The notes: generated by a model not told the origin, from the sequence alone. A stretch of DNA of 64,000 nucleotides from Bacteroidota bacterium (GCA_016713765.1 JADJON010000001.1:248001-312000), one strand, 5' to 3'. Counted from the first letter of the stretch, positions 20,179-28,534 are shown. Numbers and translations: made by a program.

Positions 20179-21204
20179 ATGCAATCCCACAGCCACTTAG
20201 ACGGATTTGGATACTATCCCTTCGGGATGGAGATGCCGGGGAGATTGTATAGCCCTACTGGTTACCGTTATGGGATGAATGGACAAGAAACCGACCCGGA
20301 GTTAAAAGGTGAAGGGAATATCGTGAACTTTATATATAGAATGCACGACTCAAGGTTAGGTAGATTTTTGAGCATCGATCCTATGGTTAAATCATTTCCA
20401 TGGAATAGCTCATATGCATTTGCAGAGAATAGACCAATTGATGGACGAGACTTGGAGGGCAGAGAATGGGATCAGGCAACTGACGACCAGGGAAATACGA
20501 ACGTAACTGTCAATACGAGTTTTAGTGTAGAGAAAAATTTAGGATTATCGCAAGCGCAAATTACAGAATATCAATCAGCAATAAGTTCACAGCTCAATAG
20601 TACATTGCAAATCTCATCAGGCGGCACTTTTTCAGGTTCAGCTACTTTTCACGGAGGCAATGTTAGTGGCCGCTTAGTTCCAAGTATTAACTTATATGGT
20701 GATAAACATACGGGAGGTCCTGATGACCCGATGACTGGAGGAGCTAATTCCTTTGGAGCAACTAGTATCAATTTATATAAGAAAGATGGTTCATTAAAAT
20801 CTTCAACGGAAGCAGGCGTGGATGCTGTTCACGAGTTGTTACATACTCTTCGTTTTGAACATCCGTTTGAAAAAACGCAAGGAGCTGACACTAAGTTAAT
20901 TCATAGTAGTGGCAATAATTACTTGAGCACTCCATCGACAGATCCTAATATTATATATAATATAATGAACTATTCACTAATATATATAGATGGTAAAAAT
21001 GCCGGAAACGCCCCATTAAATCTCATGACTAAAGATCAGTTAATGATGATGCAGAAAGAAATCGATTTACAGAAACAGGGTTATGGGGTTCGACCGAAAT
21101 ACGATTCGAAAGCGAGCTATGATGAAAACCTAAACCGTTATAATAAACTTTATCGTAATTATTGGTTTAGCACTCCGGGCCATGAGGTTCAAAAGAATAA
21201 ATAA
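20179..21204 (+). CDS. Orphan RHS C-terminal cassette with zincin metallopeptidase toxin
   Basis: A 341-aa displaced RHS tip. Only the last ~12 codons of shared core remain (YYPFGMEMPGR, residues 12-22). Then comes the variable RHS core tail (GRFLSIDPM, then NRPIDGRDLEGRE at ~85-96) and a C-terminal toxin domain (~97-341). The toxin has HELLHTLRFEH: His218, Glu219, His222, His228. This is a metzincin-like zinc site with Arg at the usual Gly position, followed by a Met-turn-like YNIMNYS (Met263). A metallopeptidase toxin acting on an envelope or secreted target is inferred. The region is visibly AT-richer than the core. The immunity gene follows after 1 nt. The true start is uncertain; as an orphan it may not be expressed. 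Confidence 0.85.
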   Translation: MQSHSHLDGFGYYPFGMEMPGRLYSPTGYRYGMNGQETDPELKGEGNIVNFIYRMHDSRLGRFLSIDPMVKSFPWNSSYAFAENRPIDGRDLEGREWDQATDDQGNTNVTVNTSFSVEKNLGLSQAQITEYQSAISSQLNSTLQISSGGTFSGSATFHGGNVSGRLVPSINLYGDKHTGGPDDPMTGGANSFGATSINLYKKDGSLKSSTEAGVDAVHELLHTLRFEHPFEKTQGADTKLIHSSGNNYLSTPSTDPNIIYNIMNYSLIYIDGKNAGNAPLNLMTKDQLMMMQKEIDLQKQGYGVRPKYDSKASYDENLNRYNKLYRNYWFSTPGHEVQKNK

Positions 21205-21205
21205 T

Positions 21206-21628
21206 ATGAAATTGTCAATATTTCTTGTGCCAACATTCTTAATTTACTCCTGTACAACAGGGGGAAGAAATATATCTTCAAAAAGTAATTGTGTTATAGA
21301 ATATGACTCTTTAAGTAATCTAATGGTTTACATTTATGTCAATAAGATGCCAGAATATCAGGGGGGGGATCAAGCATTAATTCAATATTTTGCAGAGAAT
21401 ATTGAACATTATAATCAAGAACGTTTTCAGGCTACTTTCAATATAGAATTTATTGTTGATACACATGGAAAGGTAATAGCCCCCCGAATAAAAGGCAAGG
21501 TTACATCTGACTTATCTGAAGCGGAGAAGGAAGTTCTGAAAGTAATGGAAAAGACCCCTAAATGGAATGCTGGTGTTTGTAATGACAAGAATGTACCAGT
21601 AAAAATGTTCTTCCCATTGAAATTATAA
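21206..21628 (+). CDS. Candidate immunity lipoprotein with TonB-C-like domain
   Basis: A 140-aa protein directly behind the metallopeptidase tip; ATG 21206 begins MKLSIFLVPTFLIYSC, a lipoprotein signal. The rest matches the TonB C-terminal fold: MPEYQGGDQALIQYFAENI, then FNIEFIVDTHGKVIAP, then EVLKVMEKTPKWNAGVCNDK. It lacks the TonB N-terminal anchor and Pro-rich linker, so it is not an energy transducer of normal build. From position alone it is the cognate immunity protein; an envelope lipoprotein would meet the toxin in the periplasm. Confidence 0.7.
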   Translation: MKLSIFLVPTFLIYSCTTGGRNISSKSNCVIEYDSLSNLMVYIYVNKMPEYQGGDQALIQYFAENIEHYNQERFQATFNIEFIVDTHGKVIAPRIKGKVTSDLSEAEKEVLKVMEKTPKWNAGVCNDKNVPVKMFFPLKL

Positions 21629-21848
21629 TTATCCGAAGCCAATTTATAGTTCAGTATCATGTTGTCAAAGTGAAGGTCACCCAATTTGAGCTGCGGTCAA
21701 ATATATATATTTCAAGTACCAATCTCTTGTTCAAGTGTAGCAAATGTCGGATGGCCTCCACACGACTAGAGGGAAGATAAATGAAATGCTATTGCTGAAT
21801 CCAGTGGAGTAAGATATCTCACCAAGACAGTCACACAGATTTACCGAA

Positions 21849-22202
21849 TCAATATCCGTTAAGTCCTTCGATGATTTCTTGCAAGTGATGCTCTAGATCG
21901 GGGAGCTTATCTTTAATAATGCTCCAAACAACGTCATAATCGATACCAAAATAATCATGTATCATGACATCACGAGTAGCTGCCATTTTCTTCCATTCTA
22001 CATGTGGGTATTTCAGCCTAAATTCATCGTCCAGCCGCTTAGTGGCTTCTCCTATGATTTCCAGGCTGCGTACGATGGCCCTGCATAACGTTTCGTCTGA
22101 AAAAGTATCCTGACTGGATTTTCCTGCAGTTACCCGAAGGATGAATCGACACTCGTCCAAGATATGCCGCAAGAACTCACGCTGCGAAGGGAACATACTC
22201 AA
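21849..22202 (-). CDS. hepT: HepT-like ribonuclease toxin (DUF86)
   Basis: A 117-aa HEPN-domain protein of the HepT family. The HEPN active-site motif is visible as RDVMIHDYFG (R-x4-H-x-Y form). In characterised HepT/MntA modules MntA adenylylates HepT near this motif and silences it. It overlaps the upstream antitoxin gene by 26 nt. The pair lies between two orphan RHS cassettes and is oriented opposite to them. Confidence 0.9.
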   Translation of the reverse strand: MSMFPSQREFLRHILDECRFILRVTAGKSSQDTFSDETLCRAIVRSLEIIGEATKRLDDEFRLKYPHVEWKKMAATRDVMIHDYFGIDYDVVWSIIKDKLPDLEHHLQEIIEGLNGY

Positions 22203-22494
22203 CTTCTCTTAGAATATGAGGACCGATATACTTACCCAATGATGCGGGAGTGACAAGTTCTACTTTACGTCCCAGAAGATCTTCCAGAAAGAAGGCCAGC
22301 TCGATGAAGTTGTCGAATGTTTTCTGATCAGGATAAAAGTCTATTAACAAATCAATGTCACTATCCGGGGCGGCTTCATTTCTGATGAATGAACCGAACA
22401 GGCCAAGTTGTCTTACACCGTACTGTTTAATACGATCTTGGTTGTTGATCAGACGAGTGATTATCTCGGCTTTGGTACTAACTGCGGAGTACAT
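22177..22494 (-). CDS. mntA: MntA-like minimal nucleotidyltransferase antitoxin
   Basis: A 105-aa nucleotidyltransferase with the polymerase-beta-type signature LFGSFIRNEAAPDSDIDLLI (Gly-Ser motif and the Asp-x-Asp metal ligands) followed by EDLLGRKVELVTPASL. It is the expected antitoxin partner of the downstream HepT gene, which starts inside it. Confidence 0.92.
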   Translation of the reverse strand: MYSAVSTKAEIITRLINNQDRIKQYGVRQLGLFGSFIRNEAAPDSDIDLLIDFYPDQKTFDNFIELAFFLEDLLGRKVELVTPASLGKYIGPHILREVEYVPFAA

Positions 22495-22570
22495 CTTAAA
22501 TTCAGATAATCGGTTTACCGGATAGTATACACAAATGTACTGATTTTAGAGCCGCCCCCAATTATTCCGC

Positions 22571-24118
22571 ATGGCGAGCAACATGGCTAATCAAGGACCG
22601 ACAATTTTCAACCGCAGTGCCCTTGAGTTTTGCCCGAATCATGTAACCCTCTTCACGGACGGGGTAAATTCCGGCAATTACGCGGAAGATCTTGATTCTC
22701 AATCTCCGAATAACTATACTTACGATGCCAACGGCAACCTGACGGGGGACGTCTCGGAGGGATTGACGATGTATTGGAACAATTACGGCAAGCTGGATTC
22801 GTTGAAGAACGACCACAAATCGCTGGCCATGAAGTTCCGTTATGACCCGATGGGCAACCGGATCGAAAAACGCCTGTATCACCTGGACGGCACCGGCGCG
22901 GTGATCCGACAGCGCGCCACGCATTATGTTCGGGACGCGCAGGGTAATCCGCTGGCGGTGTACGAGCTGCTGGGCGGCGACACGGTCGTGCTCAACGAGT
23001 TCAACCTCTACGGCAGCAGCCGGCTGGGTATGTTGACCACGGCGGACACCCTGGTGTGCGCCACCTGCACCACAGCCGTGGCTCCTTCGGTCTATTTAAG
23101 TCCAGTAGGAAACAAGCGTTATGAGTTGAGTAACCATCTCGGCAACGTAATGACAGTGATCAGCGACAAGATCACGCCAATTGATACGACGAATGACGGA
23201 TTATGGGACTACTTTAATCCGAGCCTGGTGTCTGCTACAGACTATTATCCCTTCGGGATGTTGCAGCCCGGAAGAAACTTCTCCAGCAGCGAATACCGGT
23301 ATGGGTTTAATTCACAGGAAAAGGTGGATGAAATATCCGGAAGCGGAAATCATACAACAGCAGAGTTTTGGGAGTATGATACGAGGCTTGTTAGACGATG
23401 GAATATTGATCCAGTTGTGAAACCTTGGGAGAGTGGCTACGCGGTGATGGGCAATAATCCTATTTGGAATAAGGACCCAAATGGAGATGATTTTGTTAAT
23501 GTGCATACTGAACGTAAAAAGGAAGCAAAGGAAAAAGTGGATGAGGCGGCATCCAATCTTGAAAATGCTAAAGAAGGCTTCAAATCATTTGAAGGTATGA
23601 CGAAAAAGAATGCGAAAGCTGCTGGTGTGTTGAAGGAATTTAAGCAGGCGCGATCTGAACTAAATACTGCTCAAAAGAACTTTAATAAAGCGGATGCCAC
23701 ATATAATCAAGAAGTTGAATATGAAGCGATCGTAAATGATGTATTAAATCAGTTTAAAAGCGTTAATCCTGAAAAATTTGCTGAATTTGATAAGTTCGAT
23801 CCATTTAATAGGGGCATTATTGATATACATGTAAGTGCTCAAAACGCAGAAATACAAATGCTAGATAAAAATGGGTTTCCAACGGGTCGCACAACTGTTG
23901 AAGGCATTAACGCACGATTGGGTAATGCGAATCATAAGGAAGATTATGTTCGAGTTAGACTAAAAGTTATAAAAGTGGACGGGATAGTTAAGTTGCAAAG
24001 TATGACTGGCTCATTGGTACATGGATTGGGCCACATTGAAGGTGGGAAAAGACAAGATGAAACTCATGCAGTGAAGTTTAAAAAAGAACAATTTGATGAT
24101 AAGCTTAAGAAGAATTAG
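22571..24118 (+). CDS. Orphan RHS C-terminal cassette, unrecognised toxin with coiled coil and HGLGH motif
   Basis: A 515-aa displaced RHS tip with the second-longest retained core. Homology to the full-length RHS gene starts abruptly at TDGVNSGNYAEDLDSQ (~29) and runs to YYPFGM (~230), where LQPGR replaces GMPGR. Residues 1-28 are unrelated and may be chance. The core tail ends at NPIWNKDPNGDDF (~296-308). The toxin region (~309-515) starts with a charged, probably coiled-coil stretch (~313-385) and ends with VHGLGHIEGGKRQDETHAV, where His484 and His488 might bind metal. I do not recognise the family. The immunity gene overlaps the stop by 26 nt. Confidence 0.8.
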   Translation: MASNMANQGPTIFNRSALEFCPNHVTLFTDGVNSGNYAEDLDSQSPNNYTYDANGNLTGDVSEGLTMYWNNYGKLDSLKNDHKSLAMKFRYDPMGNRIEKRLYHLDGTGAVIRQRATHYVRDAQGNPLAVYELLGGDTVVLNEFNLYGSSRLGMLTTADTLVCATCTTAVAPSVYLSPVGNKRYELSNHLGNVMTVISDKITPIDTTNDGLWDYFNPSLVSATDYYPFGMLQPGRNFSSSEYRYGFNSQEKVDEISGSGNHTTAEFWEYDTRLVRRWNIDPVVKPWESGYAVMGNNPIWNKDPNGDDFVNVHTERKKEAKEKVDEAASNLENAKEGFKSFEGMTKKNAKAAGVLKEFKQARSELNTAQKNFNKADATYNQEVEYEAIVNDVLNQFKSVNPEKFAEFDKFDPFNRGIIDIHVSAQNAEIQMLDKNGFPTGRTTVEGINARLGNANHKEDYVRVRLKVIKVDGIVKLQSMTGSLVHGLGHIEGGKRQDETHAVKFKKEQFDDKLKKN

Positions 24119-24629
24119 CGCAATAAAATATTTTCTGTTTCTTAATTTAATTCATTTTGTGAGCAATGCTCAAGTAACGGAAAACCTGAAGAATAGGGCT
24201 GTGTTACTGGTACATGCTGATTACAATGATTTTTTCATTTCAGAAAATCTTAGAACAATTGATTCGATCATATCGGATTATAACCTGACTCAATTAAAGG
24301 TTGATGGTATTTTAGCGTGCTATTTATTTTCTGTTAAGCCCAATTGTATTCATTGCGATCAATGCGAATACATCTTAGCATATAGTAATCTTGAGCATCG
24401 TTATTTTAAATTGAAAGGATTTAGGAATAACGAATTCAACGAATTCTATAATCTTCTTTTATTGAGTAGCAAGGATTCGAGCAAAGAAAAGGTGAGTGAG
24501 ATAATTAAAAAAGTCCGTATTGAAGGATACGATTTAGAAAAGGCTTATATGCATTATTATAAAAATTATAAAAATTCACTTTTTGATGATTCATCATGTT
24601 TTAGAAAAGCAATAATCCGAGAATATTAG
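24093..24629 (+). CDS. Candidate immunity protein, exported
   Basis: A 178-aa protein overlapping the end of the preceding RHS tip by 26 nt in another frame, which argues for translational coupling. The N-terminus (AIKYFLFLNLIHFVSNAQ) is a signal peptide without a lipobox Cys, predicting a periplasmic protein. A small Cys cluster (CIHCDQCEY) sits mid-protein. No family recognised; called immunity from position and export signal only. Confidence 0.65.
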   Translation: MMISLRRISAIKYFLFLNLIHFVSNAQVTENLKNRAVLLVHADYNDFFISENLRTIDSIISDYNLTQLKVDGILACYLFSVKPNCIHCDQCEYILAYSNLEHRYFKLKGFRNNEFNEFYNLLLLSSKDSSKEKVSEIIKKVRIEGYDLEKAYMHYYKNYKNSLFDDSSCFRKAIIREY

Positions 24630-24664
24630 AGGGAAGAAATTCCAAACTGTGAATTCTACTTGGA

Positions 24665-25030
24665 TCACTTCGCCCCCTGTAACGCCTCATTCAGCGCATC
24701 ACTTATTTTTTTCTTGCTGATGAAGGCGTCGAGTACGGCTTGATATGCCGCCATTTCTTTTTTGTCGAGCGGTTCGATGAGCGCTACCTTTACCATGAGT
24801 GATTTATCGACAGCGTTCGCGTATTTGTTCGGTTCGATTACTTTGGACAAGTCGGCCGAGGAGATAGCGATTGCTTTGGCAATCTTTATCGAGGAAGAAA
24901 ACGCAGGATCAATCTTACCGCCTTCGATCTTGCTGAAATTGATTGTATTGATCCTGACGGCTAGGGGGACTTCCTTTAGGCTTGGTCCTTGGGCTTTGCG
25001 TGGGTTCTTGATTAGATCTCCAATGTCCAT
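24665..25030 (-). CDS. XRE-family transcriptional regulator, divergent helix-turn-helix
   Basis: A 121-aa protein; the chosen ATG at 25030 begins MDIGDLIKNPRKAQGPSLKE, an XRE HTH domain (to ~residue 65). A short C-terminal region (EPLDKKEMAAYQAVLDAFI) follows. Several helix positions are atypical (KNPRKAQGPSLKEVPLA, where a Gly and a Leu are usual), so DNA binding may be weakened. The frame is open 47 codons upstream into the IS relic, which is not thought coding. A piece homologous to its 3' part recurs at about 29092-29150, so the gene belongs to a duplicated module. Its target is unknown. Confidence 0.65.
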   Translation of the reverse strand: MDIGDLIKNPRKAQGPSLKEVPLAVRINTINFSKIEGGKIDPAFSSSIKIAKAIAISSADLSKVIEPNKYANAVDKSLMVKVALIEPLDKKEMAAYQAVLDAFISKKKISDALNEALQGAK

Positions 25031-25032
25031 TT

Positions 25033-25379
25033 GAAGCCCTCCCCGAAAACAGCTGCGCTCTAAACTTCCAAATTCGCAATCATAGTTCACAGAGCCGAAG
25101 CTAGTGGCCATTCTGGCGCAGTATGAGTAGGAAATCAAGGTCACGGACATCTGCCGGGGGCGTGGCATCATTGAACCGACCTTTTACCAGTGGCAGCGGA
25201 AGTATTCGGGGATGGAAGTTTCCGAACTGAAGCTACTGAAGGAGTTTTAACAGAAGCCAAAATAATTTGAACGACTTGTGGCGGATCTGACCCTGGAGAG
25301 CCGGGTATTGTTGGGTGTGATCGCGAAAAGCGCTCTGGCCCGCCCGGAAGCGGAAGCTGGTGGGTTGTATCCGGTCTAG
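25033..25379 (+). pseudogene. IS3-type transposase OrfA relic, copy 1
   Basis: Degraded copy of the OrfA gene intact at 31707-32015. Recognisable pieces on +: FYQWQRKYSGMEVSELKLLKEF, then stops, then LVADLTLESRVLLGVIAKSA up to a TAG at 25377-25379. The start region has lost most of the first helix. It sits directly upstream of the hairpin and RHS stub of the next cassette. Confidence 0.8.
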
Positions 25380-25414
25380 AAACAAGGAACTTGTTCTGCG
25401 GCCGGCTCATTAGA

Positions 25415-25455
25415 GATTTAGAGCTGCACGAGGCCCTTTTAGGGGCCTCTAAATC
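25415..25455 (+). repeat. Hairpin at the IS-relic/RHS-stub junction, copy 1
   Basis: Inverted repeat GATTTAGAG ... CTCTAAATC with an inner AGGCCCTTTTAGGGGCCT. Equivalent sequences occur at ~28648-28694 and ~31632-31676 in the other two module copies. The RHS-homologous part begins at its right arm (CTAAATCAC matches the codons before VTDGVNSGN in the full-length gene). Confidence 0.75.
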
Positions 25456-25497
25456 ACTTCACAGACGGGGTAAATTCCGGGAATTGCGCGGAAGACC

Positions 25498-26676
25498 TTG
25501 ATTCCAATTCTCCGAATAACTATACTTACAATGCCACCGCGACCAGCGGTGTACCGTAGCCCGGTAGGCATGAAACGATATGAGCTTTCAAATAACCCGG
25601 GCAACGTAATGACGGTGATCAGCGACAAGATCACGCCAATTGATACGACGAGTGACGGATTATGGGACTATTTTAATCCGAGCCTGGTGTCTGCTACAGA
25701 CTATTATCCCTTCGGGATGGGGATGCCGGGGAGATTGTATAGCCCTACTGGTTACCGTTATAGTTTTAACAGCAAGGAGAAGGATGACGAAATGAGCGGA
25801 AATGGAAATAGTGTGGACTTTGGAGATAGAATGTACGACCCAAGATTAGGAAGATGGAATAAAGTCGATGCTTTACAGGCTAAATACCCAGGATATAGTC
25901 CTTACCACTTTGGATATTGCAACCCGATAATAACTGTTGATGTTGATGGTAAAGAAAACATCGTTGTTGTTGGAAATCAGGGATACTCTCCAAAAAGCGA
26001 CAAGCAAGGAGGAAAGTATAGGTATGGTGAAAATAGGAGACACTTCTTGGAAGCAGGATTAAATGAAGCATTGAGATTGAAACAGGATAAAACCCATGGA
26101 ACAGAGGGTACAACTTTAGTTATATACAAAGGGAATTATTCTGCTAAAGAAATAGCAAGCTATAAGCAGCGTGCTGAAAAGTCAGGTATTACAGTGGTTG
26201 AAGTTTCTTATGCAAATGAAATAACAAATTATGTCAATGAAAAAGAAGCACAGGGTACAGAGGAAGGTAAAGAAAGCGCAAGAAGCAGTGATTTAATTAC
26301 AGACTTTTCTTATGTTGGTCATGGTTGGACAAAGGCTCTTTATACTGGATACAATGCTATTGAAAATGACGCAGACTATGACGCGTTATATACAAGCACA
26401 TTTAATACAGAAGCCTTTGATTTAAAATGCGGTGTTAACTTAAATGCTTGTGCCAGTGGTTATGATGTAATGGATGATTTTGTTAACAGGTTAACAGGAG
26501 GCGAAGTAACAGGCTACACGACTACAATAATGTGGGGTGAGAAAGGTTTAGGTTCTAATAGACCATATGATAAATGGTATTATCCGCCAGGTGATCCGAG
26601 AAGAGAATCGTCCGACAGACCTACAGTACCAGAGGCAAACCGCACAAGAACGGAACAAGGAACAAGAACAGAGTAG
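25498..26676 (+). CDS. Orphan RHS C-terminal cassette with caspase-like cysteine peptidase toxin
   Basis: A 392-aa displaced tip. Its RHS part carries an internal deletion that joins the NNYTY region to the SPVGMKRYELSN region in a shifted frame, so the real start may be Met25. Core runs to GMGMPGR (~79) and core tail to NPIITVDVDGKEN (~142-154). The toxin (~155-392) has the two hallmarks of a CHAT/caspase-fold peptidase: SYVGHG (His275) and NLNACASG (Cys318), each after a hydrophobic strand. A peptidase toxin is likely. AT-rich relative to the core. The next gene starts 5 nt after the stop. Confidence 0.82.
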   Translation: MIPILRITILTMPPRPAVYRSPVGMKRYELSNNPGNVMTVISDKITPIDTTSDGLWDYFNPSLVSATDYYPFGMGMPGRLYSPTGYRYSFNSKEKDDEMSGNGNSVDFGDRMYDPRLGRWNKVDALQAKYPGYSPYHFGYCNPIITVDVDGKENIVVVGNQGYSPKSDKQGGKYRYGENRRHFLEAGLNEALRLKQDKTHGTEGTTLVIYKGNYSAKEIASYKQRAEKSGITVVEVSYANEITNYVNEKEAQGTEEGKESARSSDLITDFSYVGHGWTKALYTGYNAIENDADYDALYTSTFNTEAFDLKCGVNLNACASGYDVMDDFVNRLTGGEVTGYTTTIMWGEKGLGSNRPYDKWYYPPGDPRRESSDRPTVPEANRTRTEQGTRTE

Positions 26677-26681
26677 AAATT

Positions 26682-27152
26682 ATGAAATTATTTATTAATT
26701 TATTTTTAATAAACTTGTTGCTCTATAGTTGTGGCATTACTTCTGCTCAAAAAATGAATAAAAAAGAGAGACAAGTTTTTGTTTATCATATTACTTACAA
26801 AGGCCCAAGTTACGAAACTGTTAGAGGAATTGCTTTGTATGAAGGGCAGCTTTATTACCAACCTAATGATTCTTTATTGATGACATATAAGGGCTTGTCA
26901 AAGGAGGCGAAACTTTTCAATAATATTGGTGCTTTGAAATTATTAGAGTCGCTTAATGTAGATAGTTTAAGCGAAATAAAAGATTATAAAAATTGCGAAT
27001 GTTCAATAATCACAAAGAATGAGTATATAATCAAGATTATTGAAAAGGGTATAGTTAAACTATTTGCATTTACAGAGGTATTAAGTTGTAAGCCAACATC
27101 TCCTTGTTTATTTATAGAAACTCTTCATTCGATTTTTGATGAGAATAAATAA
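26682..27152 (+). CDS. Candidate immunity lipoprotein
   Basis: A 156-aa protein 5 nt behind the caspase-like tip. N-terminus MKLFINLFLINLLLYSC is a lipoprotein signal; a Cys pair (KNCEC) lies near residue 106. No family recognised. It converges with the next immunity gene; between them a weak hairpin (AAAAGC / GCTTTT, 27151-27172) with a T-run may act as terminator. Confidence 0.68.
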   Translation: MKLFINLFLINLLLYSCGITSAQKMNKKERQVFVYHITYKGPSYETVRGIALYEGQLYYQPNDSLLMTYKGLSKEAKLFNNIGALKLLESLNVDSLSEIKDYKNCECSIITKNEYIIKIIEKGIVKLFAFTEVLSCKPTSPCLFIETLHSIFDENK

Positions 27153-27185
27153 AAGCCCCGTTTAGAGCTTTTTTATTGATTTTCT

Positions 27186-27476
27186 TTATTGCTTGGCAGA
27201 TGCTTTTTTACTCATTAGCCGTGCAGTAAAATATAATATTCCTGCAATACACAATGTCCAAAAGAGAGCATTAATAAATACTAAAAAGGTATTGACTTCA
27301 CCTGCTTTACCTACACTAAAAGGGGCATTTCTTAAAAATGCAATTACAACTATATACCATTCGGGTTCTCCTCCAAAGCTAAATGCAAACAATGGAGCAA
27401 AATAGAATAAAGTAAATAATAGCACCCAAATAATAATTGATGCTAGAACGATAACCGTTATTTTTCCTCTCATCAT
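27186..27476 (-). CDS. Candidate immunity membrane protein
   Basis: A 96-aa protein with an N-terminal transmembrane helix (VIVLASIIIWVLLFTLFYFA), a probable short second segment, and a C-terminal one (FLVFINALFWTLCIAGILYF), then a Lys-rich tail. It overlaps the end of the lipase-like tip by 4 nt (ATGA), so it is translationally coupled. A membrane immunity protein suits a toxin that attacks membrane lipid. Confidence 0.7.
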   Translation of the reverse strand: MMRGKITVIVLASIIIWVLLFTLFYFAPLFAFSFGGEPEWYIVVIAFLRNAPFSVGKAGEVNTFLVFINALFWTLCIAGILYFTARLMSKKASAKQ

Positions 27477-28534
27477 TTCACGCCCTCCTTTTTGAGTTTA
27501 TCGCCTAACTCGCCTATTTTCTTATCGGCTGCTGCTCCTGGTCTTGCTAAATCAAAGTGAGGGGCAGCATCGCCCATGCCACCAACCATTGTAGGGGCAC
27601 TCTGCTCGATACCGTTTTTAAAATCCTGTGATGTTTGTGGGTTACTCAATTTATCTCCTTGAATATCTTCCCTAATTACTTTGCCTATGTTTTTATTAGT
27701 CATTAAAGCATTGTACAACTCCGACTTATCAGAAATAGGGCTAGCAATTAAAACAAGGTTGTCAACCTTAATTCCTTTATCTGCCAATCTTAACGCAACG
27801 TGTGCCTGTAAAACGCTTCCATAACTATACCCTGCAAGATTTAACTGCTCTCCCTCCTTCAATGGATTTGCTGCAAGGTCTGCCATTATATCATTAACAG
27901 CTTTTTCTATCTGCTTGTGGTCTCTGCGTTTTAACTGTACCTCAAGCCCCCTTTCGGTTTTAACTAGATGTTGTCCTACATGAGAGATGTTTTTATAAGA
28001 AGCCGTAAACGCCATATCGTTTACGTTCCCACCAGATGCATTAATCCGTTTAAAACCCTCTATGCCTTTTGAAGTAAAAATAATTTTGAACCTGTTAATA
28101 TAGTTCCACCCATCTGCATCATTTCCTGCACCACCAACAAAGTATAATCTCTTACCGTCTGGGTCAATAAAAACTATCGGATTGTTTCCAAAACCTGCAT
28201 AAGGAGAGATTGCCGGATATTCTTTAAACGCTGGGTCTGTCCGCCATCTTCTGCCTAATCTTGGGTCATAACCAAAGTCATTAAAACTCAAAAGATTGCC
28301 AACACCTTTTATTTCATCATCCTTTTCATGAGAACCAAAACCATATCTGTAATCTCCGGCATTGTAGTTTCTCCCCGGCATCCCCATCCCGAAGGGATAA
28401 TAGTCTGTCGCAGACACCAGGCTCGGATTAAAATAGTCCCATAACCCGTCACTCGTCGTATCAATTGGCGTGATCTTGTCGCTGATCACCGTCATTACGT
28501 TGCCCCGGTGATTTGAAAGTTCATCTCGTTTCAT
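27473..28534 (-). CDS. Orphan RHS C-terminal cassette with alpha/beta-hydrolase (lipase-like) toxin
   Basis: A 353-aa displaced tip from the deleted-stub module. Core starts MKRDELSNHRGNVMTV and ends GMGMPGR (~55); core tail ends NPIVFIDPDGKRL (~118-130). The toxin (~131-353) contains LNLAGYSYGSVLQAHVAL, the GxSxG nucleophile elbow (Ser237) after a strand and before a helix, then VDNLVLIASPIS and a candidate catalytic His at AAPHFDLARPG (His326). An esterase or phospholipase is most likely, as in antibacterial lipase effectors; substrate not proven. Cassette and immunity are co-directional and overlap. Confidence 0.85.
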   Translation of the reverse strand: MKRDELSNHRGNVMTVISDKITPIDTTSDGLWDYFNPSLVSATDYYPFGMGMPGRNYNAGDYRYGFGSHEKDDEIKGVGNLLSFNDFGYDPRLGRRWRTDPAFKEYPAISPYAGFGNNPIVFIDPDGKRLYFVGGAGNDADGWNYINRFKIIFTSKGIEGFKRINASGGNVNDMAFTASYKNISHVGQHLVKTERGLEVQLKRRDHKQIEKAVNDIMADLAANPLKEGEQLNLAGYSYGSVLQAHVALRLADKGIKVDNLVLIASPISDKSELYNALMTNKNIGKVIREDIQGDKLSNPQTSQDFKNGIEQSAPTMVGGMGDAAPHFDLARPGAAADKKIGELGDKLKKEGVK

